From an uncultured Rhodospirillaceae bacterium (lineage in GTDB: Bacteria; Pseudomonadota; Alphaproteobacteria; MPNO01; UBA2964), in contig CAJXEC010000004.1 of the NCBI GenBank assembly GCA_913052165.1, positions 1 to 59,261 on the forward strand: DNA of 59,261 nt. Reading direction: 5' to 3'. Under the pieces are notes generated by a model. The model was not told the DNA's origin. It was given only the letters and a program-made list of their open reading frames with translations, and made no database searches. The translations under genes were made by a program, and so were the position numbers. How positions within the stretch are numbered: the first letter of the stretch is position 1; every line of letters begins with the position of its first letter. Positions 27,715 through 36,095 of this stretch are shown here, piece after piece.

Positions 27715-28654
27715 CGCGTTGCTCTTTGTCAGCAAAAAAACCTAACAACCCACCTCTAGCGAACAAAACAACAAGGATTAAGAAAGGGCCGAAAATTAGT
27801 TGCCAATATTCAGTGACGCCAGATAACAACTCTTCTAGGAGGATAAAGGCGAGGGCTCCGACAACCGGGCCCGCAAGACTGCCCATGCCGCCGAGTAATA
27901 CCATGATAATGAGATCCCCAGAACGGGTCCAATGCATCATGTCAGGGTTAATAAAATCAGTATGATTGGCTAATAAAGCGCCTGCAAACCCCGCCATCAT
28001 GCCCGCAATAACAAAAGCGGTAAGCTGATAACGAAGTGTGGGAAAACCGATGGTCTTCATACGCGTTTCGTTTGATCTCGTGCCCTGGAGTACCATCCCA
28101 AAGCGCGAGTTAATCAAACGCTTACAAAAGAACAGTGACAAGACAAGAGCTCCTAAGACAATAAAATATAAAGTCACATTATTACTTATATCGACTAACG
28201 CACCAAAGTTACTTCTCTCGATGAGTGGCAGGCCATCATCCCCGCCATAGCGATCTAAACTCACGCCGAGGAAATACATCATCTGCGCCAAAGCCAGTGT
28301 TATCATGATGAAGTAAACGCCTCGCGTCCTAAGACTAATTAGGCCAAAGATGATCGCAAAAACCCCTGATACAAGAATTGCGAGGGGCCATTGAATAAAA
28401 CCACTGACTAACTCGTGCTCTGCACAAATACCGACCGTATAGGCTCCAATTCCAATATAGGCTGCATGACCAAAACTAATCAGTCCGCCGTATCCCATGA
28501 TTAAATTCAAACTGAGGGCGCCGATTGCGAGGATCATCATTCGACGCGCCAAATCGAGGTAAAAAGGTGTTTGGGTCAGCTCGGCAAAAAGCGGTACGAG
28601 AGCCAGTCCCAAAAAAATCGTGCCCACAATTAATATTTGCGCCCTATTACCCAT
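27707..28654 (-). CDS. Branched-chain-type ABC transporter permease (LivM type)
   Basis: 315 aa, around nine hydrophobic helices. LivM-like motifs include LSLNLIMGYGGLISFGHAAY (residues about 47-66) and the EAA-loop region GSLAGPVVGALAFILLEELL. It overlaps the LivG-type gene by eight bases and begins three bases after the LivH-type gene ends. Confidence 0.92.
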   Translation of the reverse strand: MGNRAQILIVGTIFLGLALVPLFAELTQTPFYLDLARRMMILAIGALSLNLIMGYGGLISFGHAAYIGIGAYTVGICAEHELVSGFIQWPLAILVSGVFAIIFGLISLRTRGVYFIMITLALAQMMYFLGVSLDRYGGDDGLPLIERSNFGALVDISNNVTLYFIVLGALVLSLFFCKRLINSRFGMVLQGTRSNETRMKTIGFPTLRYQLTAFVIAGMMAGFAGALLANHTDFINPDMMHWTRSGDLIIMVLLGGMGSLAGPVVGALAFILLEELLSGVTEYWQLIFGPFLILVVLFARGGLLGFFADKEQRDG

Positions 28655-28657
28655 CGA

Positions 28658-29581
28658 TTAACCTGTTTTAGCTGGGAAAAGTCCCTGAGGCTTAAAAAAC
28701 AAAACGGCGGCCATGAGTATATAAATCAACATGGAGGCGACTGCTGGACCCGCTGTTTCTGCCGCATTCACAGGTAAAAATAATTTAAAGAAAGTGTCTA
28801 GAAACGAACGACCCAAAATATCAATGATACCAATCAGCATGGCACCCACGAAAGCGCCTCGTATGGAGCCTATCCCCCCTATTACGATCACCACAAGAAC
28901 CTGTATTAATATGTTCTCGCCCATGCCAATCGTTACCGCAAGAATTGGGCCAGCCAATGCCCCTGCCAAAGCCGCCAAAGCAGCACCGATCCCAAAAACC
29001 AGAGTAAATACACGGTTGATATCAATGCCAAGCGCTTGCACCATATCTCTGTTCGATGCCCCGGCTCTAATAAGCATCCCTGTACGCGTCCTAGTAACAA
29101 GCAGGTACATCATTAAAGCCACTATCAATCCAACGCCAATAACCACAAGTCGATAGTTTGGCAGGGGAATATCGAAAATAACGATGTTCCCTTTCAAAAA
29201 ATCAGGCAATGGAACTTCTATTCCTTCCGGTCCCCAAACAAGCCGAACGAACTCGTTAAAGAATAAAATCATTCCAAAGGTAGCCAACACCTGATCCAAG
29301 TGTCCGCGCGCATAAAGGGGGCGGAGCAGACCTGCCTCGAGACAAACGCCTAACAAAAGAATAACTGGGAGAGATACAGCCACGCCCAATACGAAAGAGC
29401 CGGTCCAAAGGGTAATCTGCGCCGCAACATAAGCCCCCAACATGTAAAGCGACCCGTGCGCCAAATTCATCATGTCCATTATGCCAAAAACGAGTGTTAA
29501 CCCAGCAGCAAGCAGAAACAACAGGAGCCCTAGCTGAAGTCCATTAAAAAATTGTTCAAATAAAAGGTTGGGGTCGAACAT
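28658..29581 (-). CDS. Branched-chain-type ABC transporter permease (LivH type)
   Basis: 307 aa from the ATG at 29581 (MFDPNLLFEQFFNGLQLGLL); an open frame upstream to 29626 runs through a terminator-like hairpin and is unlikely to be translated. LivH signatures are LVFGIMDMMNLAHGSLYMLG (about residues 30-49) and GGIGSIRGAFVGAMLIGIID. Together with the LivM-type permease it forms the membrane channel. Confidence 0.92.
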   Translation of the reverse strand: MFDPNLLFEQFFNGLQLGLLLFLLAAGLTLVFGIMDMMNLAHGSLYMLGAYVAAQITLWTGSFVLGVAVSLPVILLLGVCLEAGLLRPLYARGHLDQVLATFGMILFFNEFVRLVWGPEGIEVPLPDFLKGNIVIFDIPLPNYRLVVIGVGLIVALMMYLLVTRTRTGMLIRAGASNRDMVQALGIDINRVFTLVFGIGAALAALAGALAGPILAVTIGMGENILIQVLVVIVIGGIGSIRGAFVGAMLIGIIDILGRSFLDTFFKLFLPVNAAETAGPAVASMLIYILMAAVLFFKPQGLFPAKTG

Positions 29582-29605
29582 AAGAATCGGGTTCAATAAA
29601 TAAAA

Positions 29606-29623
29606 GGGGCGCCGAGGCGCCCC
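29606..29623 (-). terminator. Hairpin between ABC binding-protein gene and permease genes
   Basis: On the minus strand GGGGCGCC-TC-GGCGCCCC forms an 8-bp perfect GC stem followed by TTTTATTTATT. It looks like an intrinsic terminator placed right after the binding-protein gene, so only a fraction of transcripts should continue into the permease genes. Confidence 0.8.
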
Positions 29624-29645
29624 CAATCAAATTAGCAATTCAACG

Positions 29646-30845
29646 TCACCAAGATTTCTTCATCTTACATTTTTTCGCATAGACATCTTGATGATTCTCA
29701 TAGACTTTTTGAACGATCTTCGTAGTCCAGTTCCCGTTAGAGTCTTTAATCACTTCTCTGAGATAAAAGTCTTGGATTGGAAAATGATTATTTCCATAGG
29801 AGAAATCCCCCCTGACCGACGGATACGACGCTTTTCGCATCTGATCTCGCATTGCATCCATTTTCGAGAGATCTCCGCCAACCGCTTTTACCGCATCAGC
29901 AATCATCATTATTGAGTCATAGCTTTGCGCTCCGTAATGAGACGGGTAGGCATTGAACTTCGTTCTGTAATCCTCCACAAACTTTTTGTTAACTGGAGTA
30001 TCCAAATCTGGTGACCAAAACTGGGTGCTATAGGTTCCAAGAACATTTTGGAGTTTAGCTTGTTGAAGCTTGGGAAGGCTGAGAGAGTCAACACTGAAGA
30101 CCGAGTATAATGGCGTCTTGGTCATACCTGCTTGGGCATATTGACGGAAAAAGGCATTTGTTGCCCGACCTGGATAGAATATGAATACGCCCTCCGGATT
30201 AGCCGCCCTTGCCTTTGCAAGCTCCGCTGAAAAATCAAGTTGAGTTGGCCATTTAGTTAGGTCTTTCCCAAGCACTTTGCCCTTAAATGTGCGCTCTACA
30301 CCGGCGACCATGTCCCGACCCGCAGCATAATTCGGAGCAACAATATAGAGGCTTTTAACCCCCCTCTTATTTAATACCTCACCCAAGGCCATTGGCACCT
30401 GATCATTTTGCCAGGAGGTTGAAAAAATATTTTTGTGACAGAGCCGACCGGCTATTTTTGAAGTTCCCGCGTTGGAAACAATCAAAAATTTACCAGATTT
30501 TACAGCCGAGTTTCTCGACGCCAATAAAACATGTGACCAAATAAATCCGGACAAGAAATCGACTTTATCTTTATTGAGGAGCTTTTCAGTTTTCTGCTTA
30601 CCGACCTCAGGTTTGACTTGATCATCCTCAAACAAAACCTCGACAGGGATCCCGCCCATTTTTTTACCAAGGTGATCAAGCGCGATCTCCACCGATTGGC
30701 GCATATCTTTACCAATTACTCCCGCCCCTCCGGACAGGGTGGTAACAAACCCAATCTTAATTTTCTTCGCTTTCGCAGCGATCGCGTAAGGCGCTGTAAA
30801 ACACAACGCGAGCGCAGAAATACCGTAAACCAAAATCTTCTTCAT
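29646..30845 (-). CDS. Branched-chain-type ABC transporter substrate-binding protein
   Basis: 399 aa from the ATG at 30845, preceded by GGGAGAAAGAGAA; the frame is open 11 codons further. A signal peptide (MKKILVYGISALALCFTAPY, cleaved after AIAA) precedes a type I periplasmic-binding fold: IKIGFVTTLSGGAGVIGKDM, then LFEDDQVKPEVGKQKTEKLL. It resembles the Leu/aromatic-acid-binding subset (e.g. CouP-like). First gene of the five-gene importer, separated from the permeases by a hairpin. Confidence 0.92.
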   Translation of the reverse strand: MKKILVYGISALALCFTAPYAIAAKAKKIKIGFVTTLSGGAGVIGKDMRQSVEIALDHLGKKMGGIPVEVLFEDDQVKPEVGKQKTEKLLNKDKVDFLSGFIWSHVLLASRNSAVKSGKFLIVSNAGTSKIAGRLCHKNIFSTSWQNDQVPMALGEVLNKRGVKSLYIVAPNYAAGRDMVAGVERTFKGKVLGKDLTKWPTQLDFSAELAKARAANPEGVFIFYPGRATNAFFRQYAQAGMTKTPLYSVFSVDSLSLPKLQQAKLQNVLGTYSTQFWSPDLDTPVNKKFVEDYRTKFNAYPSHYGAQSYDSIMMIADAVKAVGGDLSKMDAMRDQMRKASYPSVRGDFSYGNNHFPIQDFYLREVIKDSNGNWTTKIVQKVYENHQDVYAKKCKMKKSW

Positions 30846-30983
30846 TTCTCTTTCTCCCTTTCGTCCAGCTAAGGGCACTCAGCTGGTTAAAATTTATCAC
30901 CCAATAATAGCTTAGTAGCCCAATCTGCCAACATTAAAAAAATTCTTCTTCGAATTCACACGCTGAAATTTTAAGTCACTCAG

Positions 30984-31784
30984 CTATACAGCTTCCTGGA
31001 TGACTTTCTTGACCCCCGCTTCATTTTCTTTTCCTTTGGAAGCCATCAATGTAATGAAATCATCGATAAACCATTGGCGCATTGCTATCTCGTAGTTAGG
31101 ACGAGCGCAAATTTTCTTAAACCAAGCCGCAACTCTGGGGCGCGTGTCAAAGAGCCAATCTTGTTTTAAATGCACAACTCTGGTGACATAGGGGGTTAGA
31201 GCAATATCGGCCAGGGAGTATGCATCCCCCGCAATCCATGGGTATCGGTGTAAATCGGCTTCCATTTCGTCCAGCATCTTCACGATGCGAGCGATCGCCG
31301 GTTTAAAAAAATTGGAGTCTACGCCTTCCAGCACGTTCTCGGTCATCCTCCGTCTTTTTTCTGGATTTACGTAACCGTCGAGTGTCTTTTGAAGTTCTTC
31401 GGAAGTTTTACCTTCCATGAATTGATATCTGAAAGCGATGCAGGCGCTAATTGTTGCGCTTGCAGCATGGAGCCCCTCATCTAGCTGCTTCACCCATCTT
31501 CTCATCAATGAGCGTTCATATGGGTCTGTAGACCTCAGCGCTGGTTCTGGAAACACATCATCCAGATATTCATCAATTACGGCTGATTCATAAATAATTT
31601 TTTCATCATGAATAATGGTCGGGACAACTCCATTTGGATTCAACTCGAGATACTCTGGTTTGTGCTGATCACGGGCGCGCAAGTTGAAATGATGGGAGTG
31701 AAAATCTTGTCCTTTCTCAGCCAAGGTGAGCCTCACTTTTTGAGAGCAAGTTGACATACCATTATGGTAGAGTTCTATCGCCAT
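30984..31784 (-). CDS. Glutathione S-transferase family protein, LigF/FuA-like
   Basis: 266 aa. The N-terminal thioredoxin-like domain has STCSQKVRLTLAEKG, LNPNGVVPTIIHDEK (cis-Pro) and ESAVIDEYLDDVFPEP; the C-terminal helical domain ends in a GDAYSLADIALTPYVTRV motif. The DVFPEP-LRSTDPYERSLMRRW stretch resembles LigF-type beta-etherases and fungal FuA transferases more than the classical beta class. LigF cleaves lignin beta-aryl ethers with glutathione. Specific activity here is inference. It is followed by the crotonase gene in the same direction-minus region between two transport systems. Confidence 0.8.
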   Translation of the reverse strand: MAIELYHNGMSTCSQKVRLTLAEKGQDFHSHHFNLRARDQHKPEYLELNPNGVVPTIIHDEKIIYESAVIDEYLDDVFPEPALRSTDPYERSLMRRWVKQLDEGLHAASATISACIAFRYQFMEGKTSEELQKTLDGYVNPEKRRRMTENVLEGVDSNFFKPAIARIVKMLDEMEADLHRYPWIAGDAYSLADIALTPYVTRVVHLKQDWLFDTRPRVAAWFKKICARPNYEIAMRQWFIDDFITLMASKGKENEAGVKKVIQEAV

Positions 31785-31851
31785 TACCCCTCACATATTT
31801 TTCCAAATCAAGTTAATAATTGCCGCTTCTACCGTCCACTCCTCACTCGCT

Positions 31852-32772
31852 TTAGCGCTTTCGAGCGGTCTTTTTTGCTTTTTTTGCCGCTGCTTTTTTA
31901 CCGGCAGATGTCTTTTGACCAGACGCACTCTTAACCCGAGCAGCGGCCTTCTTAAGATCCAATTGACCCAACCCTGGGCGATAGCTTTTTTCGTCTAAAA
32001 ACTGTCTTATACCCTCATCGCGACCCGGGATCGGATCAGTTGCTTTGCAAGCGACGCTCTTTGCGTTGAGGTAATCTGCAGCCTCAGGCTCATTCATCCG
32101 ACGTACGCTCCTAATTGCTTCCTTTGTGTATCGCATAGCATTCGGGCTTTTCGTCATTAATTTTTTAGCCAACTTTACTGTTTCAGAGCGTAGCTTGTTC
32201 GCTGGGACAGAATAATTAACTAGGCGAATTTTTTCAGCCGTCCTTCCATCAAACGGATCACCTGTAACCGCATAGTAAAGGGCGTCTCGATAGGAGAGTA
32301 CATCGGCAACGTTCCAGCTGACGATGCCGCCAGGAATAATTCCCCAATTTACCTCGGACAATCCGAACGTTGCATTATTTGCTGCAATCGCGAAATCACA
32401 AGCGCAAAGCTGCGTAAATGCACCGCCAAAACAAAAACCATTCACCGCCGCAATCGTAGGCTTAGGAAAATTCACAAGTTTGTGCCAACGCCATGAACTT
32501 GATGCGGCACGCGCTTTAGCGCGCGTCTTCGGGTTATCTTGGTTGGCCCTAAAATAAAGCGCAAGATCCTGACCAGCACTAAAAGCCTTCCCAGAACCGG
32601 TTAACACGAGCACCTTGACGTCATCATCATCTGCCAGGAGATCTAGGGCATCCGCGCACTCCATGTGTAGCTCAGGGCTCATTGCATTTCGTTTCTCAGG
32701 CCGATTTAAAATTAACCAACCAATACCCTGTCCTTTTTCGATCTTGATATTATTGAATTTATACTCTGACAT
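31852..32772 (-). CDS. Enoyl-CoA hydratase/isomerase family, hydroxycinnamoyl-CoA hydratase-lyase-like
   Basis: 306 aa from the ATG at 32772 (GGGGAA seven bases upstream); an ATG five codons earlier is possible. The crotonase fold is clear: NRPEKRNAMSPELH, SAGQDLALYFR, NGFCFGGAFTQL (oxyanion hole) and FGLSEVNWGIIPGG. This pattern is close to feruloyl/p-coumaroyl-CoA hydratase-lyase (HCHL), including a late PGLG. The HCHL catalytic Glu is present (E140), but two other remembered active-site residues differ (Ser to T120, Tyr to N236). An unusual Lys/Ala-rich basic tail covers about the last 30 residues. Confidence 0.82.
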   Translation of the reverse strand: MSEYKFNNIKIEKGQGIGWLILNRPEKRNAMSPELHMECADALDLLADDDDVKVLVLTGSGKAFSAGQDLALYFRANQDNPKTRAKARAASSSWRWHKLVNFPKPTIAAVNGFCFGGAFTQLCACDFAIAANNATFGLSEVNWGIIPGGIVSWNVADVLSYRDALYYAVTGDPFDGRTAEKIRLVNYSVPANKLRSETVKLAKKLMTKSPNAMRYTKEAIRSVRRMNEPEAADYLNAKSVACKATDPIPGRDEGIRQFLDEKSYRPGLGQLDLKKAAARVKSASGQKTSAGKKAAAKKAKKTARKR

Positions 32773-32828
32773 TTTGCAGTTCCCCATTATCTCTTTTTAC
32801 AAAGTTATCAGGGGGTTTCGAAAACGAA

Positions 32829-32851
32829 AAGCCCGGCTCAAGGCCGGGCTT
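32829..32851 (-). terminator. Terminator after TRAP system 2 large permease
   Basis: AAGCCCGGC and GCCGGGCTT form a 9-bp perfect stem around five bases, followed on the minus strand by TTTCGTTTTCG. It ends the TRAP system 2 transcript before the crotonase gene. Confidence 0.82.
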
Positions 32852-32871
32852 ATAATTTTAGTAAAACTTGG

Positions 32872-34188
32872 TCACCCCATAAGACTGGGTAAATAAAGGG
32901 CCAAACCGGGTGCAACGACAAGAATAATGATCAGGATCAGGTCACAGAACAGGAAGGGAATGGCTGCTGCTGCCACTTCAAACAATGTTGTTCCTCTGAC
33001 CATTCCCAGCATGATAAATAACAGCAAGCCGAAAGGCGGTGTTGTTGCACTCATCTCTAATGCCATCAGGACAATAAGTGAAAACCAAATTAAATCGTAG
33101 CCCAATGCCGCAGCTAACGGATAAAAAATTGGCACTGTAATCAACATCATAGAGACTTGATCCATAAACATTCCAAGCAGGATTAATACGAGGAACATTG
33201 CCGTCAAAATGACCAGAGGGGCCACTTCAAAGCTTGTTGCCCACGCTACTAACCCTCTGCCAGCACCTGATATAGATAATAATTGGCTGAACACCGTCGA
33301 GTTCATAAGAATAAAGAAAACCATTGCAGCAACCCGTATGGTTCCCTCAAGTGACTTCGCAATATTCTCAAAGCTCAGCATGCGACGCACACCTGCAAGG
33401 ATAAATACGCCCACCACACCAAAAGAGGCTGACTCAGAGGGCGTTGCCCATCCTAGAACTATGAACCCAATTACTAGGAAGACAACAAACCCCATTGGTA
33501 AAATATTGACACCAATCTGATAGAATTTCTGCCCCCAAGTGGTTGGCTCTACATCGTAAGATGGCGCTGATTCAGGATTGCGCCATAGTTGGAATGAAAT
33601 CATTGCTGCGTAGAGTGTCGCCAGAACAAAACCCGGGAGCAAGCCGGCAATTAAGAGCCGTCCAACATCGACATTCGCGATACTTGCCAGCAAAACGCCC
33701 AACGAGGATGGGGGGATAATCATGGCCAGGCCCCCAGTTCCAAGGATTGGCCCCATGGACATCTTTTTACTGTAACCACGCCGCGTCATCTCTGGAACAA
33801 GCAACGAACCCAGCATCGCGGTATTCGCCATCGTGGAACCTGTTAGCGTGGAGAAAAGCGAACCTCCAATTACTGTGAGAAAACACAACCGCCCTGGAAT
33901 CTTCCCAAGCAATGTATCCAACGCGTCAAAAACTTTGATTGCGAGCCCCGTATGAAAGAACATTGACCCCATAAGGATGAACATAGGAATCGGTGATAGA
34001 GTAAAGGTTGTTATCAAGTTTGTGGCATTGTCCGCGATCTGCGGCAGAACTGGCCAACCTCCAGAGAAAACAAAAATACCAACGATATTTGTCGCCATAA
34101 AGGTGAAAGCCACGGGTATACCAAGAGCCATGCCGGTGATAATGCAACCAAGTAGGAGGCCTCCTGCCTCATACCACTCCATACCCAT
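32872..34188 (-). CDS. TRAP transporter large permease (DctM type), system 2
   Basis: 438 aa, again with GSLFSTLTGSTMANTAMLGS, GPILGTGGLAMIIPPSSLGV and TPSESASFGVVGVF. It can be aligned with the system 1 permease essentially end to end without large gaps. The start follows the small-permease stop by two bases. Last gene of dctP-dctQ-dctM on the minus strand, terminated by the hairpin at 32829. Confidence 0.94.
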   Translation of the reverse strand: MGMEWYEAGGLLLGCIITGMALGIPVAFTFMATNIVGIFVFSGGWPVLPQIADNATNLITTFTLSPIPMFILMGSMFFHTGLAIKVFDALDTLLGKIPGRLCFLTVIGGSLFSTLTGSTMANTAMLGSLLVPEMTRRGYSKKMSMGPILGTGGLAMIIPPSSLGVLLASIANVDVGRLLIAGLLPGFVLATLYAAMISFQLWRNPESAPSYDVEPTTWGQKFYQIGVNILPMGFVVFLVIGFIVLGWATPSESASFGVVGVFILAGVRRMLSFENIAKSLEGTIRVAAMVFFILMNSTVFSQLLSISGAGRGLVAWATSFEVAPLVILTAMFLVLILLGMFMDQVSMMLITVPIFYPLAAALGYDLIWFSLIVLMALEMSATTPPFGLLLFIMLGMVRGTTLFEVAAAAIPFLFCDLILIIILVVAPGLALYLPSLMG

Positions 34189-34190
34189 CG

Positions 34191-34706
34191 CTAGACCCCG
34201 TCCTTTACTTCACCCAAGTCATACGAGTAGTAGGACCGCAATCCCGCAAGATACATGCAGAATTCTAAACCCACCAATCCAAAGCATATCGGTAATGGAA
34301 GAAATTGAGACCAATAGGGCATATCCACACCCCGCACATCAAGCTCGCCCCCGATCCAATAATCGACGAATATCCCCCAACACAGATAGGCGGAGAGAAA
34401 AGCCATACATGCGCACAACAAGTAAACGCATTTAGCAAGAGGTTGTCTGACAGAATTAGGCAGAGCAGTTACCAGAGCCTCAATTACCACATGACCCCGC
34501 TCCCTGACCAACCATGGGGCGGCCAGCATCGTCATGTATAAAAGAGCGTATTCCACAAATGTTGAGGTGAATAAGGGGGGGTTATTTCCAGATAACCTAA
34601 TTGTCACATCAACTGTAATTCCAATAAACATGCAGGGTATCAATGCGGCCGCAATCCACATCATCCATGTGGAAAGCCTTTCCAATGAAGAGTCCAAAGC
34701 GCTCAT
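34191..34706 (-). CDS. TRAP transporter small permease (DctQ type), system 2
   Basis: 171 aa with four membrane helices. The YMTMLAAPWLVRERGHVVIEAL segment (split at residues about 52-73) is the counterpart of the system 1 sequence. It is separated from its binding-protein gene by 159 bases that contain a strong hairpin. Confidence 0.9.
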   Translation of the reverse strand: MSALDSSLERLSTWMMWIAAALIPCMFIGITVDVTIRLSGNNPPLFTSTFVEYALLYMTMLAAPWLVRERGHVVIEALVTALPNSVRQPLAKCVYLLCACMAFLSAYLCWGIFVDYWIGGELDVRGVDMPYWSQFLPLPICFGLVGLEFCMYLAGLRSYYSYDLGEVKDGV

Positions 34707-34816
34707 TTATTCTGTCCTCCCACGACCCTTAGATTTGGTCTGAGCCAGGTAATTGGGGGCATACTGGCCAGTGTTGGATTTATTGTCAAACGATCAAGTC
34801 CCACAACCGGCAAAAA

Positions 34817-34843
34817 AAAGGCGCCGATATTATCGGCGCCTTT
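34817..34843 (-). terminator. Strong hairpin between TRAP system 2 binding-protein and permease genes
   Basis: AAAGGCGCCGATA and TATCGGCGCCTTT form a 13-bp perfect inverted repeat around one base, followed by a T run on the minus strand. It sits just after the dctP-type gene and should terminate or cap most transcripts before the permease genes. Confidence 0.85.
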
Positions 34844-34865
34844 CTTAGGAACGATAATCGCTCTT

Positions 34866-35906
34866 TTATCGCTTTTCGTCCAGAGTTCGACCAGTATCAA
34901 CCTGACGATTTGGCTTCCCGTCGACGTACATAAGCTTTGCAAGCTCATCAGCGTACTTGGGTGACCGCTTCTTTAATTCTTTCCAGATCTCACCATGAGC
35001 AATAGAGAGATACTTCGCTGAACCTTTACCAAGTTTAATTGTTTTCATTGGAGACTTTGCGATAATTTTTTCTTCTGCTAAGCGCTCCTTTTCAACAAAT
35101 TTGACCGAGCTAGTTTCATACTCGATCGCAACTTTGTTCATTATATCTTTCTGTTTTTGTGTGAGGCTTTTCCAGACTGCCGGGTTAACAGTAATAACCT
35201 GGTTTGTCTGATAGAAATTCGGAAAAACCCGGTATTTTACGATGTTGTGGAAGCCCAAAGCCACTGCCGAGACGTCTGTAAACCCAAAACCATCGACGGT
35301 TCCTCTCTGAACAGCCGTGAAAATCTCGGAGGATTTTATATTAACGGTCGTCGCACCAAGCGCTCTGAAAAGAGGCCTGTAGGTACCAGTTGCGCGCATC
35401 TTGAAGCCCTTAAGATTTGGAACTCCATTCGCATCCATCGGCGGCTGCTTAGTCAAATACATGTAATAGGAAGTCATGTTTTCTCCCCAGCAAAGCAAGT
35501 GAGCCCCCGCTTTCTCCATGTAAATTTTCTGTAAGATTTCCCAGGCGCCATTTTTTCTCAGGACCTTGGGACCTTGGTTTGCAGCCAACAACGCGTAGCC
35601 TTCCGGAACTGTTCCGATGTAGTAAGCCGTTGGCGCAGAAAGAATATTGAATTGCCCACGCTTTAGAGCTGCTGCAGCTTTTCTCGGCGGCACAACTTCC
35701 TGTCCGCCAACGTAATTAACTTTGAGCTGTCCTTTACCTGCCTTGTTCAAGGCAGGAATAAAAACTTCTATCGCGCTTCGGGCCAAAACGTTGGTCCTTT
35801 GAAGCGCCGTAACCATTGTGAGATCCTTCGCTTGAAGCGCGCCCTGGGTCACACCGAGTGTGGCCGCGGCCGCAACCAAACTTAGGGTTGCCTTGTAAAA
35901 TTTCAT
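34866..35906 (-). CDS. TRAP transporter substrate-binding protein (DctP type), system 2
   Basis: 346 aa with a signal peptide (cleavage after LQA near residue 26). The fold markers are GGQEVVPPRKAAAALKRGQF, LKGFKMRATGTYRPLFRALG and SSEIFTAVQRGTVDGFGFTD. The segment ENMTSYYMYLTKQPP corresponds to SNFHIYLTNPP in the system 1 protein, showing common ancestry, but overall it has diverged much more than the large permeases. First gene of its operon. Confidence 0.92.
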   Translation of the reverse strand: MKFYKATLSLVAAAATLGVTQGALQAKDLTMVTALQRTNVLARSAIEVFIPALNKAGKGQLKVNYVGGQEVVPPRKAAAALKRGQFNILSAPTAYYIGTVPEGYALLAANQGPKVLRKNGAWEILQKIYMEKAGAHLLCWGENMTSYYMYLTKQPPMDANGVPNLKGFKMRATGTYRPLFRALGATTVNIKSSEIFTAVQRGTVDGFGFTDVSAVALGFHNIVKYRVFPNFYQTNQVITVNPAVWKSLTQKQKDIMNKVAIEYETSSVKFVEKERLAEEKIIAKSPMKTIKLGKGSAKYLSIAHGEIWKELKKRSPKYADELAKLMYVDGKPNRQVDTGRTLDEKR

Positions 35907-36095
35907 TCTATTCTCCCTATTCCCAAAAACTAAACTAATACTTCTTTGATCACATCGCCGCGCAAATTAACAGGAAGACGATCTGAGTCAAATATTGAAT
36001 GCGCTCTTTCGAGAGATTATTCGCCCCCCCAGACAAAAGCTTCCGGATAGTGCCTCAGCTCTCTAACTCCTTCAAGTAAATTTTAAAAGTACAAA

